DNA of 64,000 nucleotides from Candidatus Muiribacterium halophilum (GTDB lineage Bacteria; Muiribacteriota; Muiribacteriia; Muiribacteriales; Muiribacteriaceae). The stretch covers positions 56,397 to 120,396 of the forward strand of contig JALOAD010000006.1 in assembly GCA_023228995.1 (NCBI GenBank), given 5' to 3'. The notes beneath the pieces were generated by a model, which saw only the letters and a list, made by a program, of their open reading frames with translations, was not told the origin of the DNA and did no database searches. The position numbers and the translations under genes were made by a program. Each line of letters starts with the position of its first letter. Position 1 is the first letter of the stretch. Below, piece by piece: positions 55,816 through 63,698 of this stretch.

Positions 55816-55829
55816 AAAAGCAAAAGCTT

Positions 55830-55863
55830 TAAATCTATTTCACAATTTGGCGATTTTGCTATC
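55830..55863. repeat. Right arm of the octamer element
   Basis: TAAATCTATTTCACAATTTGGC followed by GATTTTGCTATCTGGC-like sequence nearly repeats 7611-7648. It is an imperfect reverse complement of octamer units, so the array and arm could fold back on each other. Confidence 0.6.
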
Positions 55864-55923
55864 TGGCTAGTTCATTATTTTTAGATTTTAAATGGTTTAA
55901 TGTTGTTTTGGAATGAGGTTGTT

Positions 55924-56307
55924 ATGAAAAGATTTGGTTTTACTTTAATTGAATTAGTTGTCATAATGGGAATTATTATTATTTTAACTGGAGCTGCAAC
56001 TCTTTATCTACCGAATCTTGTAGGGAATGCTGAAGGTAGGGCACTTGAGGCTAATCTTAATAATATAAGAAAGGTTATTGACGATTATTATAAAGATTTT
56101 GGCAAATATCCAGCTAATTTGAAGGTTCTTACTCAAGAAAATGCTGGTGGGTATATTTATTTGAGGAAAATTCCTGTTGATCCTACAACCAAAAATCCAG
56201 ACTGGGAAGTTTCAGAAAATGGTGTGAATTATTATAGTATAGATAGCTCGGATTATAGTTTTGTAGCTTATATTAGAAGTTCAAATAAGAAATATAATGA
56301 AAGATAG
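55924..56307 (+). CDS. GspG-like major pseudopilin
   Basis: A 127-residue prepilin: MKRFG|FTLIELVVIMGIIIIL, cleavage after Gly5, Glu at mature position 5. The globular part has the GspG/PilE-like pattern 'DDYYKDFGKYPANLKVLTQE' and 'LRKIPVDPTTKNPDWEV' with 'NYYSIDSSDYSFVAY', close to the usual GspG 'PxDPWG..Y' ending. GAGG five bases before ATG 55924; an upstream in-frame TTG at 55900 would add residues before the short signal and is unlikely. It is exported and assembled by the ATPase encoded next. Confidence 0.88.
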   Translation: MKRFGFTLIELVVIMGIIIILTGAATLYLPNLVGNAEGRALEANLNNIRKVIDDYYKDFGKYPANLKVLTQENAGGYIYLRKIPVDPTTKNPDWEVSENGVNYYSIDSSDYSFVAYIRSSNKKYNER

Positions 56308-56373
56308 TATATAATTGATTTTTTACATATAGATTTAATTTGTTTTAAAACTAAAAAAGGAAATTAATATTTT

Positions 56374-58035
56374 ATGAAAAACAGACTTGAAGATTTTTTA
56401 GTTGAGAATGGTATTATAAGTAATTCACAGCTTAATTGGGCAAAACTTAAATTAAATGATTCAAGTGAACCTTTATATAAAATTCTCATAAAAGAAGGTC
56501 TTATATCTGAAAAAAATTATTTTTCTGTACTTGCTCAATTATATGAAAAGGAATTTATAAATATTGAACCTTCTGAACTTAATAAAGACCTTATTCAATC
56601 AATTCCTTTAGAAATAATACAAAAATATTATTTTATTCCAGTGGAAAAAAATCTTAATGGCATAAAGATTGCTACATTTGAACCTAATAATTTTTTTATG
56701 ATTCAGGAAATAGAAGAAATGACTGGTTACAAAATTGAGGTTATAGTTTCGACTCCTACTGATATTCTCAGAGCTAGGAGAGAGTTTAATATTGAATCTG
56801 AAAATGATTTTGTTATAGAAACTCTTGAAAATATTCCTCTAAAAAAAGTAGCTCAGGCTGTATCTGAAGGTTATAGTATGGATTTTGATGAAAAGACAGA
56901 TCTTGAGGATTATGATATTCACAATACTGATGCACCGGTTGTTGTACTTGTCAATAAACTTATATTTGATGCTGTTAAAAACGGTGCAACTGATATTCAT
57001 ATTGAAAGTTTTGAAGATTATCTTAAAGTTCGTTATAGAGTTGATGGTATGTTAAAAAAAATTATGGAAATTGAAAAAAGTGCTCAGGATGCTGTAATAA
57101 CAAGGTTGAAAATAATTTCAGATCTTGATATTACCGAAAGATTTGTAGCTCAGGATGGTAGATTTAAACTTAGGATTTCAGAAGATGATATTGATTTTAG
57201 AATTACATTCCTTCCTTCTATGTATGGAGAAAATATAAGTATAAGAATATTTAATAAAAAAGTTACTCCTCTTACTTTTTCTGAAATTGGGATGAATGAA
57301 AAACAAATAGAAATTATTGAAAGTATGCTTAAAAGAAAATATGGTCTTGTACTTATTGTAGGTCCAACAGGTTCAGGAAAAACTACAACTTTATATACAA
57401 TGATAAATTACCTGAATTCTGAAAATATTAAAATAGTTACAATAGAAGATCCGGTTGAGTATAGACTTGAAGGTATTCATCAGATTCCAGTTAGGATTAA
57501 TCGTGAAGATGAATCAAAATCTCTTACTTTTGCAAAAGGTCTTAAAGCTATATTAAGACAAGATCCAAACGTTATAATGATTGGTGAAATTAGAGATGCT
57601 GAAACTGCTGAAATCGCTATAAATGCTGCTTTGACAGGACATCTTGTTTTTTCTACTCTTCATGCTAATACAACAGTTGATGTTATATCTCGTTTAAAAC
57701 ATCTTGGAATTGACTCAGAGCTTGTTTCAGATGCTTTGAGTATGGTTGTTGCACAGAGATTATGCAGGAAAATTTGTAAAAAATGTGGTAATGATAAAAA
57801 AAATGGATGTGAATTTTGCAAATACTCGGGTTTTAGTGGTAGGATAGGTGTATTCGAGTTGCTTAATGTAACTCAAGAAATAAAAGAAATAATAGCTTCT
57901 GATATGGCGGGGGTATTTATAAGAAAACAGGCTGAGAAAGAAGAATACTGGAGATCTCTGGAAGATGATGCAAAAGAAAAAAATGAAAAAGGAATTATAA
58001 GTAAAGAAGAATATAATTCGCTTATTATATATTAA
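56374..58035 (+). CDS. pilB: Type IV pilus / type II secretion assembly ATPase
   Basis: Cytoplasmic hexameric ATPase that drives pilin polymerisation. 553 residues. N-terminal MshEN domain (about 1-145: 'ILIKEGLISEKNYFSVLAQ'), which in relatives binds c-di-GMP. Walker A GPTGSGKTT is at 330-338, the Asp box 'TIEDPVEYRLEGIHQI' near 362, Walker B with 'MIGEIRDAETAEIAINAA' near 403, and His box 'TGHLVFSTLHAN' near 424. A Cys4 zinc element (C464, C468, C471, then CEFC) is followed by 'SGRIGVFELL'. All motifs intact. Followed after two bases by pilM, so the group is more likely type IV pilus-like than classical type II. AAAGGA precedes the start. PilC and the secretin are not in the window. Confidence 0.96.
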   Translation: MKNRLEDFLVENGIISNSQLNWAKLKLNDSSEPLYKILIKEGLISEKNYFSVLAQLYEKEFINIEPSELNKDLIQSIPLEIIQKYYFIPVEKNLNGIKIATFEPNNFFMIQEIEEMTGYKIEVIVSTPTDILRARREFNIESENDFVIETLENIPLKKVAQAVSEGYSMDFDEKTDLEDYDIHNTDAPVVVLVNKLIFDAVKNGATDIHIESFEDYLKVRYRVDGMLKKIMEIEKSAQDAVITRLKIISDLDITERFVAQDGRFKLRISEDDIDFRITFLPSMYGENISIRIFNKKVTPLTFSEIGMNEKQIEIIESMLKRKYGLVLIVGPTGSGKTTTLYTMINYLNSENIKIVTIEDPVEYRLEGIHQIPVRINREDESKSLTFAKGLKAILRQDPNVIMIGEIRDAETAEIAINAALTGHLVFSTLHANTTVDVISRLKHLGIDSELVSDALSMVVAQRLCRKICKKCGNDKKNGCEFCKYSGFSGRIGVFELLNVTQEIKEIIASDMAGVFIRKQAEKEEYWRSLEDDAKEKNEKGIISKEEYNSLIIY

Positions 58036-58037
58036 AA

Positions 58038-59138
58038 ATGAAAATGAATTTTTTTGATTTTCGGGAAAAACATATAATTATTGATATTGGTACAAGATAC
58101 ACAAAAGCTCTGAGTCTTGAAGGTAAAGATTCTGAGAAATCTTTTGATATTGATTATTCTATTGAAGATTCTTCTTTTGAATTTAATTTTCTTCCTTTAC
58201 AAGAATGTAAGATTACTGATGAAGAGAATTTTCTTGAAGTTTTAAGACTTGCTTATAGTAAGTTAAAAACTATGGAAAAAAATGTTTTTGTTACTATACC
58301 GGATCATGCTGTTATAATTCGTCTTATAACTATTAAAGAAGAAGAATTTTCTAAAGCTAAAAATGATGATGATGTTAGGAATCTTGTATTAAAAAAACTA
58401 AAACCTACTTTACCTATTAGTATTGACAGGTGGTTTTTTGATTTACAGGAAGTTGAAAATTCTGGAAATTCAAAACTTTTTCTTGTTGAAGCGATTTTAA
58501 GAAATAATCTATTTGAGATTGAAAAAAACATTAGAAGACTTGGATTGAATCCTATTGGTGTGGATATTAACTCATTTAATACTGTAAATGTTTTTTCAAA
58601 TTATCTTTCTAGTGAAAATAAAAGAGATAAAAATATTTCTATTGTATGTATGAATCATAAATCTACTACTATTATGGTATTTAGAAACGGTAATCTTAGA
58701 ACTGCTCAAACTAGACTTATTGGTGGTTATGATTTTGCTAGAAAACTTAGTGAAGAAAAAAACATTTCTTTTAAAGATGGAGAAGATATTTTGAGAAATG
58801 AAACTGTTTTTTTACCTGAACTATCTGAAGAACAAGATAATATAAAAAATTATTCTATTTTGAAACCTGTTTTTTCAGAACTTGTTACATCACTTTTTAA
58901 TATGTTTGAGTATTATTCTGAAACTTTTAAAGAAAGTGAAATACACGAAATAATAATTACTGGTGGTTTTTCTAATTTAAAGAATATACATTCTCATCTT
59001 TCCTCAAGGTTAAATATAAAAGTTAATAGAGGTTCAGATATTATTAGTATAAAGCAAAAAAAAGGTTCTGTTATTTCATCTGAAAAAATTAATATGCTTT
59101 TACCTGCACTTGGAAGTGCAATTAGAGAAGAAAGCTAA
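58038..59138 (+). CDS. pilM: PilM-like actin-fold protein
   Basis: Cytoplasmic actin-like ATPase of the type IV pilus alignment complex, which recruits PilN. 366 residues. Phosphate-1 motif 'IIIDIGTRYTKALSL' (about 12-26), adenosine-binding 'IIITGGFSNLKNIHSHL' near 310, and a middle SHS2-like region ('VFVTIPDHAVIIRLITI'). Length and order fit PilM. It starts two bases after the ATPase stop. Followed by the gap with an 11-nt tandem repeat. Confidence 0.85.
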   Translation: MKMNFFDFREKHIIIDIGTRYTKALSLEGKDSEKSFDIDYSIEDSSFEFNFLPLQECKITDEENFLEVLRLAYSKLKTMEKNVFVTIPDHAVIIRLITIKEEEFSKAKNDDDVRNLVLKKLKPTLPISIDRWFFDLQEVENSGNSKLFLVEAILRNNLFEIEKNIRRLGLNPIGVDINSFNTVNVFSNYLSSENKRDKNISIVCMNHKSTTIMVFRNGNLRTAQTRLIGGYDFARKLSEEKNISFKDGEDILRNETVFLPELSEEQDNIKNYSILKPVFSELVTSLFNMFEYYSETFKESEIHEIIITGGFSNLKNIHSHLSSRLNIKVNRGSDIISIKQKKGSVISSEKINMLLPALGSAIREES

Positions 59139-59140
59139 AA

Positions 59141-59172
59141 ACATTTATTTTCATAATTATCAAAATAAATGT
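59141..59172. other. AT-only 11-bp hairpin after pilM
   Basis: Perfect arms ACATTTATTTT and AAAATAAATGT with a 10-base loop. No T run follows and the stem has little G+C, so termination is uncertain. It might attenuate transcription between pilM and pilN. Confidence 0.4.
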
Positions 59173-59287
59173 TAATTAAAAATGAATAATTAATAATTAA
59201 TAATTTCAAAACAAAAGTCTTATTCATAATTTCTATTTATTTTTACTAATTCTGACTTTAGTCACGCTAATTGCATTTCTCGACTTC

Positions 59288-59395
59288 ACTGCTTCTATAC
59301 AGCTCTTATACGCATCACATACTGCTTTATATACTCGTATACCGCCTTTATACGCTTTATATACCGTTCTTGTACTGTTTCCATACTGCTCCTAC
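59288..59395. repeat. Degenerate 11-nt tandem repeat
   Basis: About ten units of the form AC(T/C)GCT(T/C)TTAT in a row (ACTGCTTCTAT, ACAGCTCTTAT, ACGCATCACAT, ACCGCCTTTAT, ACGCTTTATAT, ACCGTTCTTGT, ACTGTTTCCAT, ACTGCTCCTAC and others). One unit is 8 long and one 12. It fills the pilM-pilN gap (59139-59483), which holds no gene. The 64-codon frame through it is a by-product. The period is near one helical turn. Confidence 0.65.
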
Positions 59396-59483
59396 AATTC
59401 TTAATTGTTCTTATGGTAATCGGTATTTTTATATTTATATATTTTTGTCGATAATGAAAATATAACATTTAGAGCGGAGCAGA

Positions 59484-60044
59484 ATGAAACTAAAACTTGA
59501 CCTTTTACCTAATGAAAGAAAGAAAATCAAAAGAGATAATAAAGCTCTTATTGCTTGCGTTATCCTTGTTTTCATTACTTTTTTATGGTATATTCCGACC
59601 AAAAAAAGTATGAATTCTAAAGTTAATGTTTTAGTTAAAGAAATTTCAGATATTTCTAAAAAAATATTGGTTAAACAAGGGGAAGTTGATAATATTCAGG
59701 CGATTTTAGCAAGTCCTTTAAATATTCCTGATGATATAAAATATCTTATGACTTTTTTAGGGGAATCTAGTTATTCTTGGTATAGATTCTTTGATTCTAT
59801 TGAGGATTCTGCAAATTCTAGTGTGTGGATTTCAGATATAAACAAAAATGAAATAAATGATTTTTATCTTATAGGAGAAGCTAAAGATAATTACTATATT
59901 AGTGATTTTTATCACAATCTTATGAAAAAAGATAATTTTGAAAAAGTTTATCTTCTTTCAAGTGAGAAGAAATATAATAAAGAAATTGATGAGGATGTGT
60001 ATAAGTTTAAAATACATGTAGTGCTTAAAGAGGAGAAACTATGA
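59484..60044 (+). CDS. pilN: PilN-like inner-membrane assembly protein
   Basis: A 186-residue bitopic membrane protein. The cytoplasmic N-terminus 'MKLKLDLLPNERKK' is the PilN 'INLLP' motif that binds PilM. One membrane helix follows (about 24-40, 'LIACVILVFITFLWYI'), then a periplasmic coiled coil and a ferredoxin-like domain (about 95-180). GGAG precedes the ATG. It overlaps pilO by four bases (ATGA). Confidence 0.85.
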   Translation: MKLKLDLLPNERKKIKRDNKALIACVILVFITFLWYIPTKKSMNSKVNVLVKEISDISKKILVKQGEVDNIQAILASPLNIPDDIKYLMTFLGESSYSWYRFFDSIEDSANSSVWISDINKNEINDFYLIGEAKDNYYISDFYHNLMKKDNFEKVYLLSSEKKYNKEIDEDVYKFKIHVVLKEEKL

Positions 60045-60637
60045 GTATAAGAATGAAATCAATACTTGAAAAATTTGCTGTTTATATTATTTTATTTATT
60101 CTTATAATATCAAATCTTTTTCTTGCATTGAATATTGGTTCTATTAAAGATAATGCTAAAAATAAAAGTAATGAAATATCTTCAAATAATAATAAATTCT
60201 TTTCTTTGAATCAACAATATCAAAAAAAACTTGAACTTGTTGATGTTAGAAAGAAAGAACAGGAAGAACTTCTTGAAAAAACAAATTTATTTAAAAAGTA
60301 TTTTATAACTGTTGATGAAATTCCTTTAATTATGGCTGATATACAAAAAATTGCTGATAAATCAGGTGTTGATGTTAATAGTTTTAATTATAATCCTCTT
60401 GAGGATAATATTGTTATTGATTTTATAAAAATGGAATTTTTTATCAATATTAATGGTAGTTATAAAAATGTTAAAAAGTTTTTCTGGGAACTTGAACATT
60501 TAAGATGGGTTTTAAAGCAAAGCGATATATCTATTGAAAAACTCTTTGATAATATCAAAAAAAAAGAAAATATAACTCTTTCAATTAAATTATTTAACTT
60601 TGTAAGAAAAGAGGTAAAAACTGTTAAAAAAATTTAA
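60041..60637 (+). CDS. pilO: PilO-like inner-membrane assembly protein
   Basis: A 198-residue bitopic protein. Short cytoplasmic start, membrane helix (about 13-32, 'YIILFILIISNLFLALNI'), periplasmic coiled coil (40-90), and a ferredoxin-like domain ('DIQKIADKSGVDVNSFNY', 'FFININGSYKNVKKFFWELE'). This is the PilO form, pairing with PilN in the periplasm. Overlaps pilN by ATGA and overlaps the following gene if that gene starts at CTG 60621. Confidence 0.85.
   Translation: MSIRMKSILEKFAVYIILFILIISNLFLALNIGSIKDNAKNKSNEISSNNNKFFSLNQQYQKKLELVDVRKKEQEELLEKTNLFKKYFITVDEIPLIMADIQKIADKSGVDVNSFNYNPLEDNIVIDFIKMEFFININGSYKNVKKFFWELEHLRWVLKQSDISIEKLFDNIKKKENITLSIKLFNFVRKEVKTVKKI
60611..60614 (+). promoter_or_regulatory. 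Shine-Dalgarno for a probable CTG start
   Basis: GAGG (within AAAAGAGG) six bases before CTG 60621. It supports a non-ATG start that restores a membrane anchor to the PilP-like protein. Confidence 0.5.
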
Positions 60638-61316
60638 AGACCATATATTTAGATTTAAAATAATTTATTCAGCTCTTATTGTACTGATAATATTTGTATA
60701 TCTTAATAAAGTTTATTGGAATCCTGTTATGGAAAAAGAAAAATTAGGTCTTCAAGAACAACTAAAAAATGAAAATCTTTTAAGAGAAAGAGAAGAATCT
60801 AAAGTTAAAGTAACAGATACAGGTATATATTTTCTTCCTCAAGGGGAAAAAACTCCTGAAGATAATAAAAAAAAAGTAATAAATTTATCAGAAAAGGTTC
60901 AAAATGATAATTTAAATGTAAAATCAAGTGATTATAAAAGGCTTAATCAGGATATTGAGCAAAAAGTAGATTATCTTTATAAATTTATAAAAAATGCCTA
61001 TAATGTTGATACTTCGGAGTATTCTGAGGCAAAAAAAACAGTTTTTATTCCATATTATTATGACAATATTACTAATGAAGAAAAAACAGTTAAAACTGTT
61101 TATATACCTGATTATAAAAAAAACGAAATAATATATTTGGGTTTTTATGAATCAAAAGGTGAAAAAACTGCAATAATAAAATATGAAAAAAAAATGAATT
61201 ATGTTGTTGTGGGTAATTTTTTGGGAAAAACAACTCTTACAATTAAATCAATAAGTTCAGATAATGTTGTGCTTAAAGATAATAAATCAGGTGAAGATTT
61301 TACTATTCAAAAATAA
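60621..61316 (+). CDS. PilP/GspC-like periplasmic protein, probable CTG start
   Basis: The first ATG in frame (60729) would give a soluble 195-residue protein with no signal. Upstream the same frame codes LKKFKDHIFRFK, then the membrane helix 'IIYSALIVLIIFVYL', before a stop at 60616. The only plausible start is CTG 60621, six bases after GAGG, giving 231 residues with an N-terminal anchor. The C-terminal 60 residues ('IYLGFYESKGEKTAIIKYEK', 'VVVGNFLGKTTLTIKSIS', 'NVVLKDNKSGEDFTI') fit the homology region of PilP/GspC, which contacts the secretin. Position after pilO agrees. If the start is wrong, translation may use a rarer codon (ATT/ATA) nearby. PilP identity is moderately supported. Confidence 0.68.
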   Translation: MLKKFKDHIFRFKIIYSALIVLIIFVYLNKVYWNPVMEKEKLGLQEQLKNENLLREREESKVKVTDTGIYFLPQGEKTPEDNKKKVINLSEKVQNDNLNVKSSDYKRLNQDIEQKVDYLYKFIKNAYNVDTSEYSEAKKTVFIPYYYDNITNEEKTVKTVYIPDYKKNEIIYLGFYESKGEKTAIIKYEKKMNYVVVGNFLGKTTLTIKSISSDNVVLKDNKSGEDFTIQK

Positions 61317-61330
61317 GTTTGGAGGATTTT

Positions 61331-62452
61331 ATGCAAATGTATGTTGATATGTTAAATGAACAGGATGATAATGTTAAATTATATGCATTAAGGAAACTTG
61401 TTGAAAATGGTGTTGGAGTTGATTGTATTGAATTTCTTGAAAAAAATATAGTAAATTTTAGTGATGAAGTTAAAAGTAAAGTAATTGATATACTTAATTC
61501 AAATAAATCTGAATTTATAAATAAATATGCTTTAGCTAATATATTTTCTGAAAACTCTCAGGAAGTTATTTGTAATTTGTTAATTTCTTTAACTATAGAA
61601 AAATCTGATGAAAGTTTTAGGATAATTAAAAGTTTTTTACATAATGAAAGTAATATTATTAGAGCAAAAGCTGTTGAAGCTATGTTTGAAAGTGGATTTA
61701 AAAATATAATCGAGCATATTCTACCTATGACAAAAGATAATGATCCTTTAGTTAGAATCAATGCTTATTATGTTCTTTTTGAAAAATCTGGTGAAGAGTT
61801 TTTTGATAATATTGTTGAAGAATCAAAATCTAAAGATGAAAATGTCAGAGCTTATGTAGCATTGATATTGTCAAAACTTCTATGCAAGAGAAAATTTTCT
61901 GTAATACAGGAATTATTAAAAGATGTATCGCCGATTGTTAGAAAAAATGCTGTTATTTCAATGCGTAAAGAAAGAAATATTACTTATATGAAATATTTTG
62001 TAGATACATTTATCACAGAGAAAAATAAAGAAGTATTAGAAGAAATCGTATATTCAATGAAAGAATTAGATAAAGATAAATCTGTTTTAATGCTTGAAAG
62101 AGTTATGGTGGATAATAAGTCTAAGACTTTATTAAAGAATTTTTTATGGGCATTAGGAAAGCTAAGAAACGAAAAAGCTTTGATTATATTAAAAAAGAAT
62201 CTTCTTGATAGTGATGAAGAAATAAGAGCTTGTTCTATTGATTCTTTAGGTGAGTTTAATAATAGAAAATTAGTTGATGTAATGTTACCTTATTTGAATG
62301 ATAGAAGTGAAGAAGTAAAGCTTTCAGCAGCTAAAGTTTTATGGAAATTTGGAGTTATGAATGCTTATTCTTCTTTAAAGAAAATGCTTGGTTCAGGAAG
62401 CGATTCAATAAAAAGAAAAGCTAGTATAATACTTGCATTAATGGGAATTTAA
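61331..62452 (+). CDS. HEAT-repeat protein
   Basis: A 373-residue cytoplasmic alpha-solenoid without signal or membrane segment. About nine HEAT-like repeats of 30-35 residues, e.g. 'DNVKLYALRKLVENG', 'DPLVRINAYYVLFEKSGEEF', 'SPIVRKNAVISMRKE', 'DEEIRACSIDSLGEF', 'SEEVKLSAAKVLWKFG' and 'SDSIKRKASIILALMGI'. A scaffold for protein contacts. GGAGG five bases before ATG 61331 (an in-frame TTG at 61319 lacks a site). It is the last gene of the pilus cluster, 14 bases after the PilP-like gene, and may help assemble or regulate that machine. It meets the next gene tail to tail, four bases apart. Confidence 0.85.
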   Translation: MQMYVDMLNEQDDNVKLYALRKLVENGVGVDCIEFLEKNIVNFSDEVKSKVIDILNSNKSEFINKYALANIFSENSQEVICNLLISLTIEKSDESFRIIKSFLHNESNIIRAKAVEAMFESGFKNIIEHILPMTKDNDPLVRINAYYVLFEKSGEEFFDNIVEESKSKDENVRAYVALILSKLLCKRKFSVIQELLKDVSPIVRKNAVISMRKERNITYMKYFVDTFITEKNKEVLEEIVYSMKELDKDKSVLMLERVMVDNKSKTLLKNFLWALGKLRNEKALIILKKNLLDSDEEIRACSIDSLGEFNNRKLVDVMLPYLNDRSEEVKLSAAKVLWKFGVMNAYSSLKKMLGSGSDSIKRKASIILALMGI

Positions 62453-62456
62453 TATA

Positions 62457-63512
62457 TTATTTTTGTATTCTTGCAAGTCCTTTATCAGTTCCTACCCAGA
62501 TAAAACTTTCTGATACAGCTATACATGTAATTTTGTCAGAAGGTAGTTTTTCTGTTTGACTTGAATAAACTTTTTTACCAGCTTCCATTTTAAATACACC
62601 GGTTGAATCATAGTTTATCCATTCGTCATCTTTGAATATACTTAAACCTTTATCTGTGCCAAAATAAGTGTATCCTGTAGATTCATCATAATCAATTGTT
62701 CTTATAAAATTATCAAGAAGACCTGTCCAATGAGTGTAACTTTTCCAGCTTTTCCCGTTAAAAACAGAAACTCCTCCCCATGTACCAATCCATATTTCAT
62801 TTTTACCGGCTTTTATAGAACAAATACTATCATTTATGATTTTTGAAGAATGTTCATTTACTTTTTCCCATGTCATAGAATCTTCTAATAAATAAAAAGC
62901 TCCATCATTTTTTGTAGCAAACCATATATTACCGTTGAATTCGGTTATATCCATTATTTCATCAGAAGGAAGACCATCAGAAGTATCAAAAAAACTCCAT
63001 TTATCATTAAAATAATAACCAATACCTTTTCCCCATGTACCAACCCATACTCTATCTTTTGAATCTGTAAACATGCTTACAACATTTGCATACTCAGCAT
63101 TTTTACCGAATTTATTAAAATTTTCCCATTTTCTACCATCAAATTTGGAAACTCCACCTTCGTTTTTGAGTGATATTGTAGAAGCCCATAGATTATTACT
63201 GTTATCAATAGTTATATCGGTAACATGATCTTGTGAAAGACCATCGCCGCTTGTATATGATACCCATCTATCATCATCATCATATTTTACTATACCTTTC
63301 CATGTACCAATCCATATTATTTCTCTATCTTTTAGCTTTTCAACAACTAAAGAAGTTATAAAATCATCTATAAGTCCGTGTCTAGTATTGTATAAAGTTA
63401 TTTTTTCATTTCCAGCAGATAAAGGTTTAATTTTGGTCATTTTAGCCTTGTTATTGCAAGATATATTGAAAAGAAAAAATATTACAGAAAATATTATAAA
63501 GGTTTTTTTCAT
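62457..63512 (-). CDS. Two-component-regulator-type propeller lipoprotein
   Basis: A 351-residue exported protein, signal ending NISC. Asn at -3 makes the lipobox weak, but a Cys follows the hydrophobic core directly. The body is made of Reg_prop-like propeller blades with recurring 'IWIGTWKGIVKYD', 'RVWVGTWGKGIGYYFND', 'NIWFATKNDGAFYL', 'IWIGTWGGVSVFNGKSW', 'YTYFGTDKGLSIFKDDEW' and 'FIWVGTDKGLARIQK', plus 'DGL(S/P)...(V/I)' elbows. In hybrid sensors this propeller precedes a kinase; here it is alone. AGGGG lies before the ATG. It is likely a ligand-binding surface protein. It runs convergently against the HEAT gene. Confidence 0.85.
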   Translation of the reverse strand: MKKTFIIFSVIFFLFNISCNNKAKMTKIKPLSAGNEKITLYNTRHGLIDDFITSLVVEKLKDREIIWIGTWKGIVKYDDDDRWVSYTSGDGLSQDHVTDITIDNSNNLWASTISLKNEGGVSKFDGRKWENFNKFGKNAEYANVVSMFTDSKDRVWVGTWGKGIGYYFNDKWSFFDTSDGLPSDEIMDITEFNGNIWFATKNDGAFYLLEDSMTWEKVNEHSSKIINDSICSIKAGKNEIWIGTWGGVSVFNGKSWKSYTHWTGLLDNFIRTIDYDESTGYTYFGTDKGLSIFKDDEWINYDSTGVFKMEAGKKVYSSQTEKLPSDKITCIAVSESFIWVGTDKGLARIQK

Positions 63513-63698
63513 TTTTTCCCCTGAAGATTTTATTTCTTGTAATTATATCAGAATAATTTTAAAAATTGAACCCTTCACTTTATTTAATAGTAATATTTTG
63601 TTAATCTAGTATTTTATTAAATAATAAAAAAGTTTGATATAAATTTTATAATCTGATAATATTTTTTTCAAAAATCATTATATTAGGAGGATGAATAG

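Noticed and set aside
55488-55823. Minus-strand open frame of 111 codons rich in His, Pro, Phe, Thr and Ser
   Set aside because: Pure translation of the 8-nt tandem array (24-base period); no ribosome site and no non-repeat sequence.
59271-59465. 64-codon Tyr/Leu-rich frame between pilM and pilN
   Set aside because: Explained by the 11-nt tandem repeat; lacks a ribosome site.
63513-63698. SAM riboswitch before metK
   Set aside because: No conserved SAM-I/II/III core and very AT-rich sequence; the gap is short.
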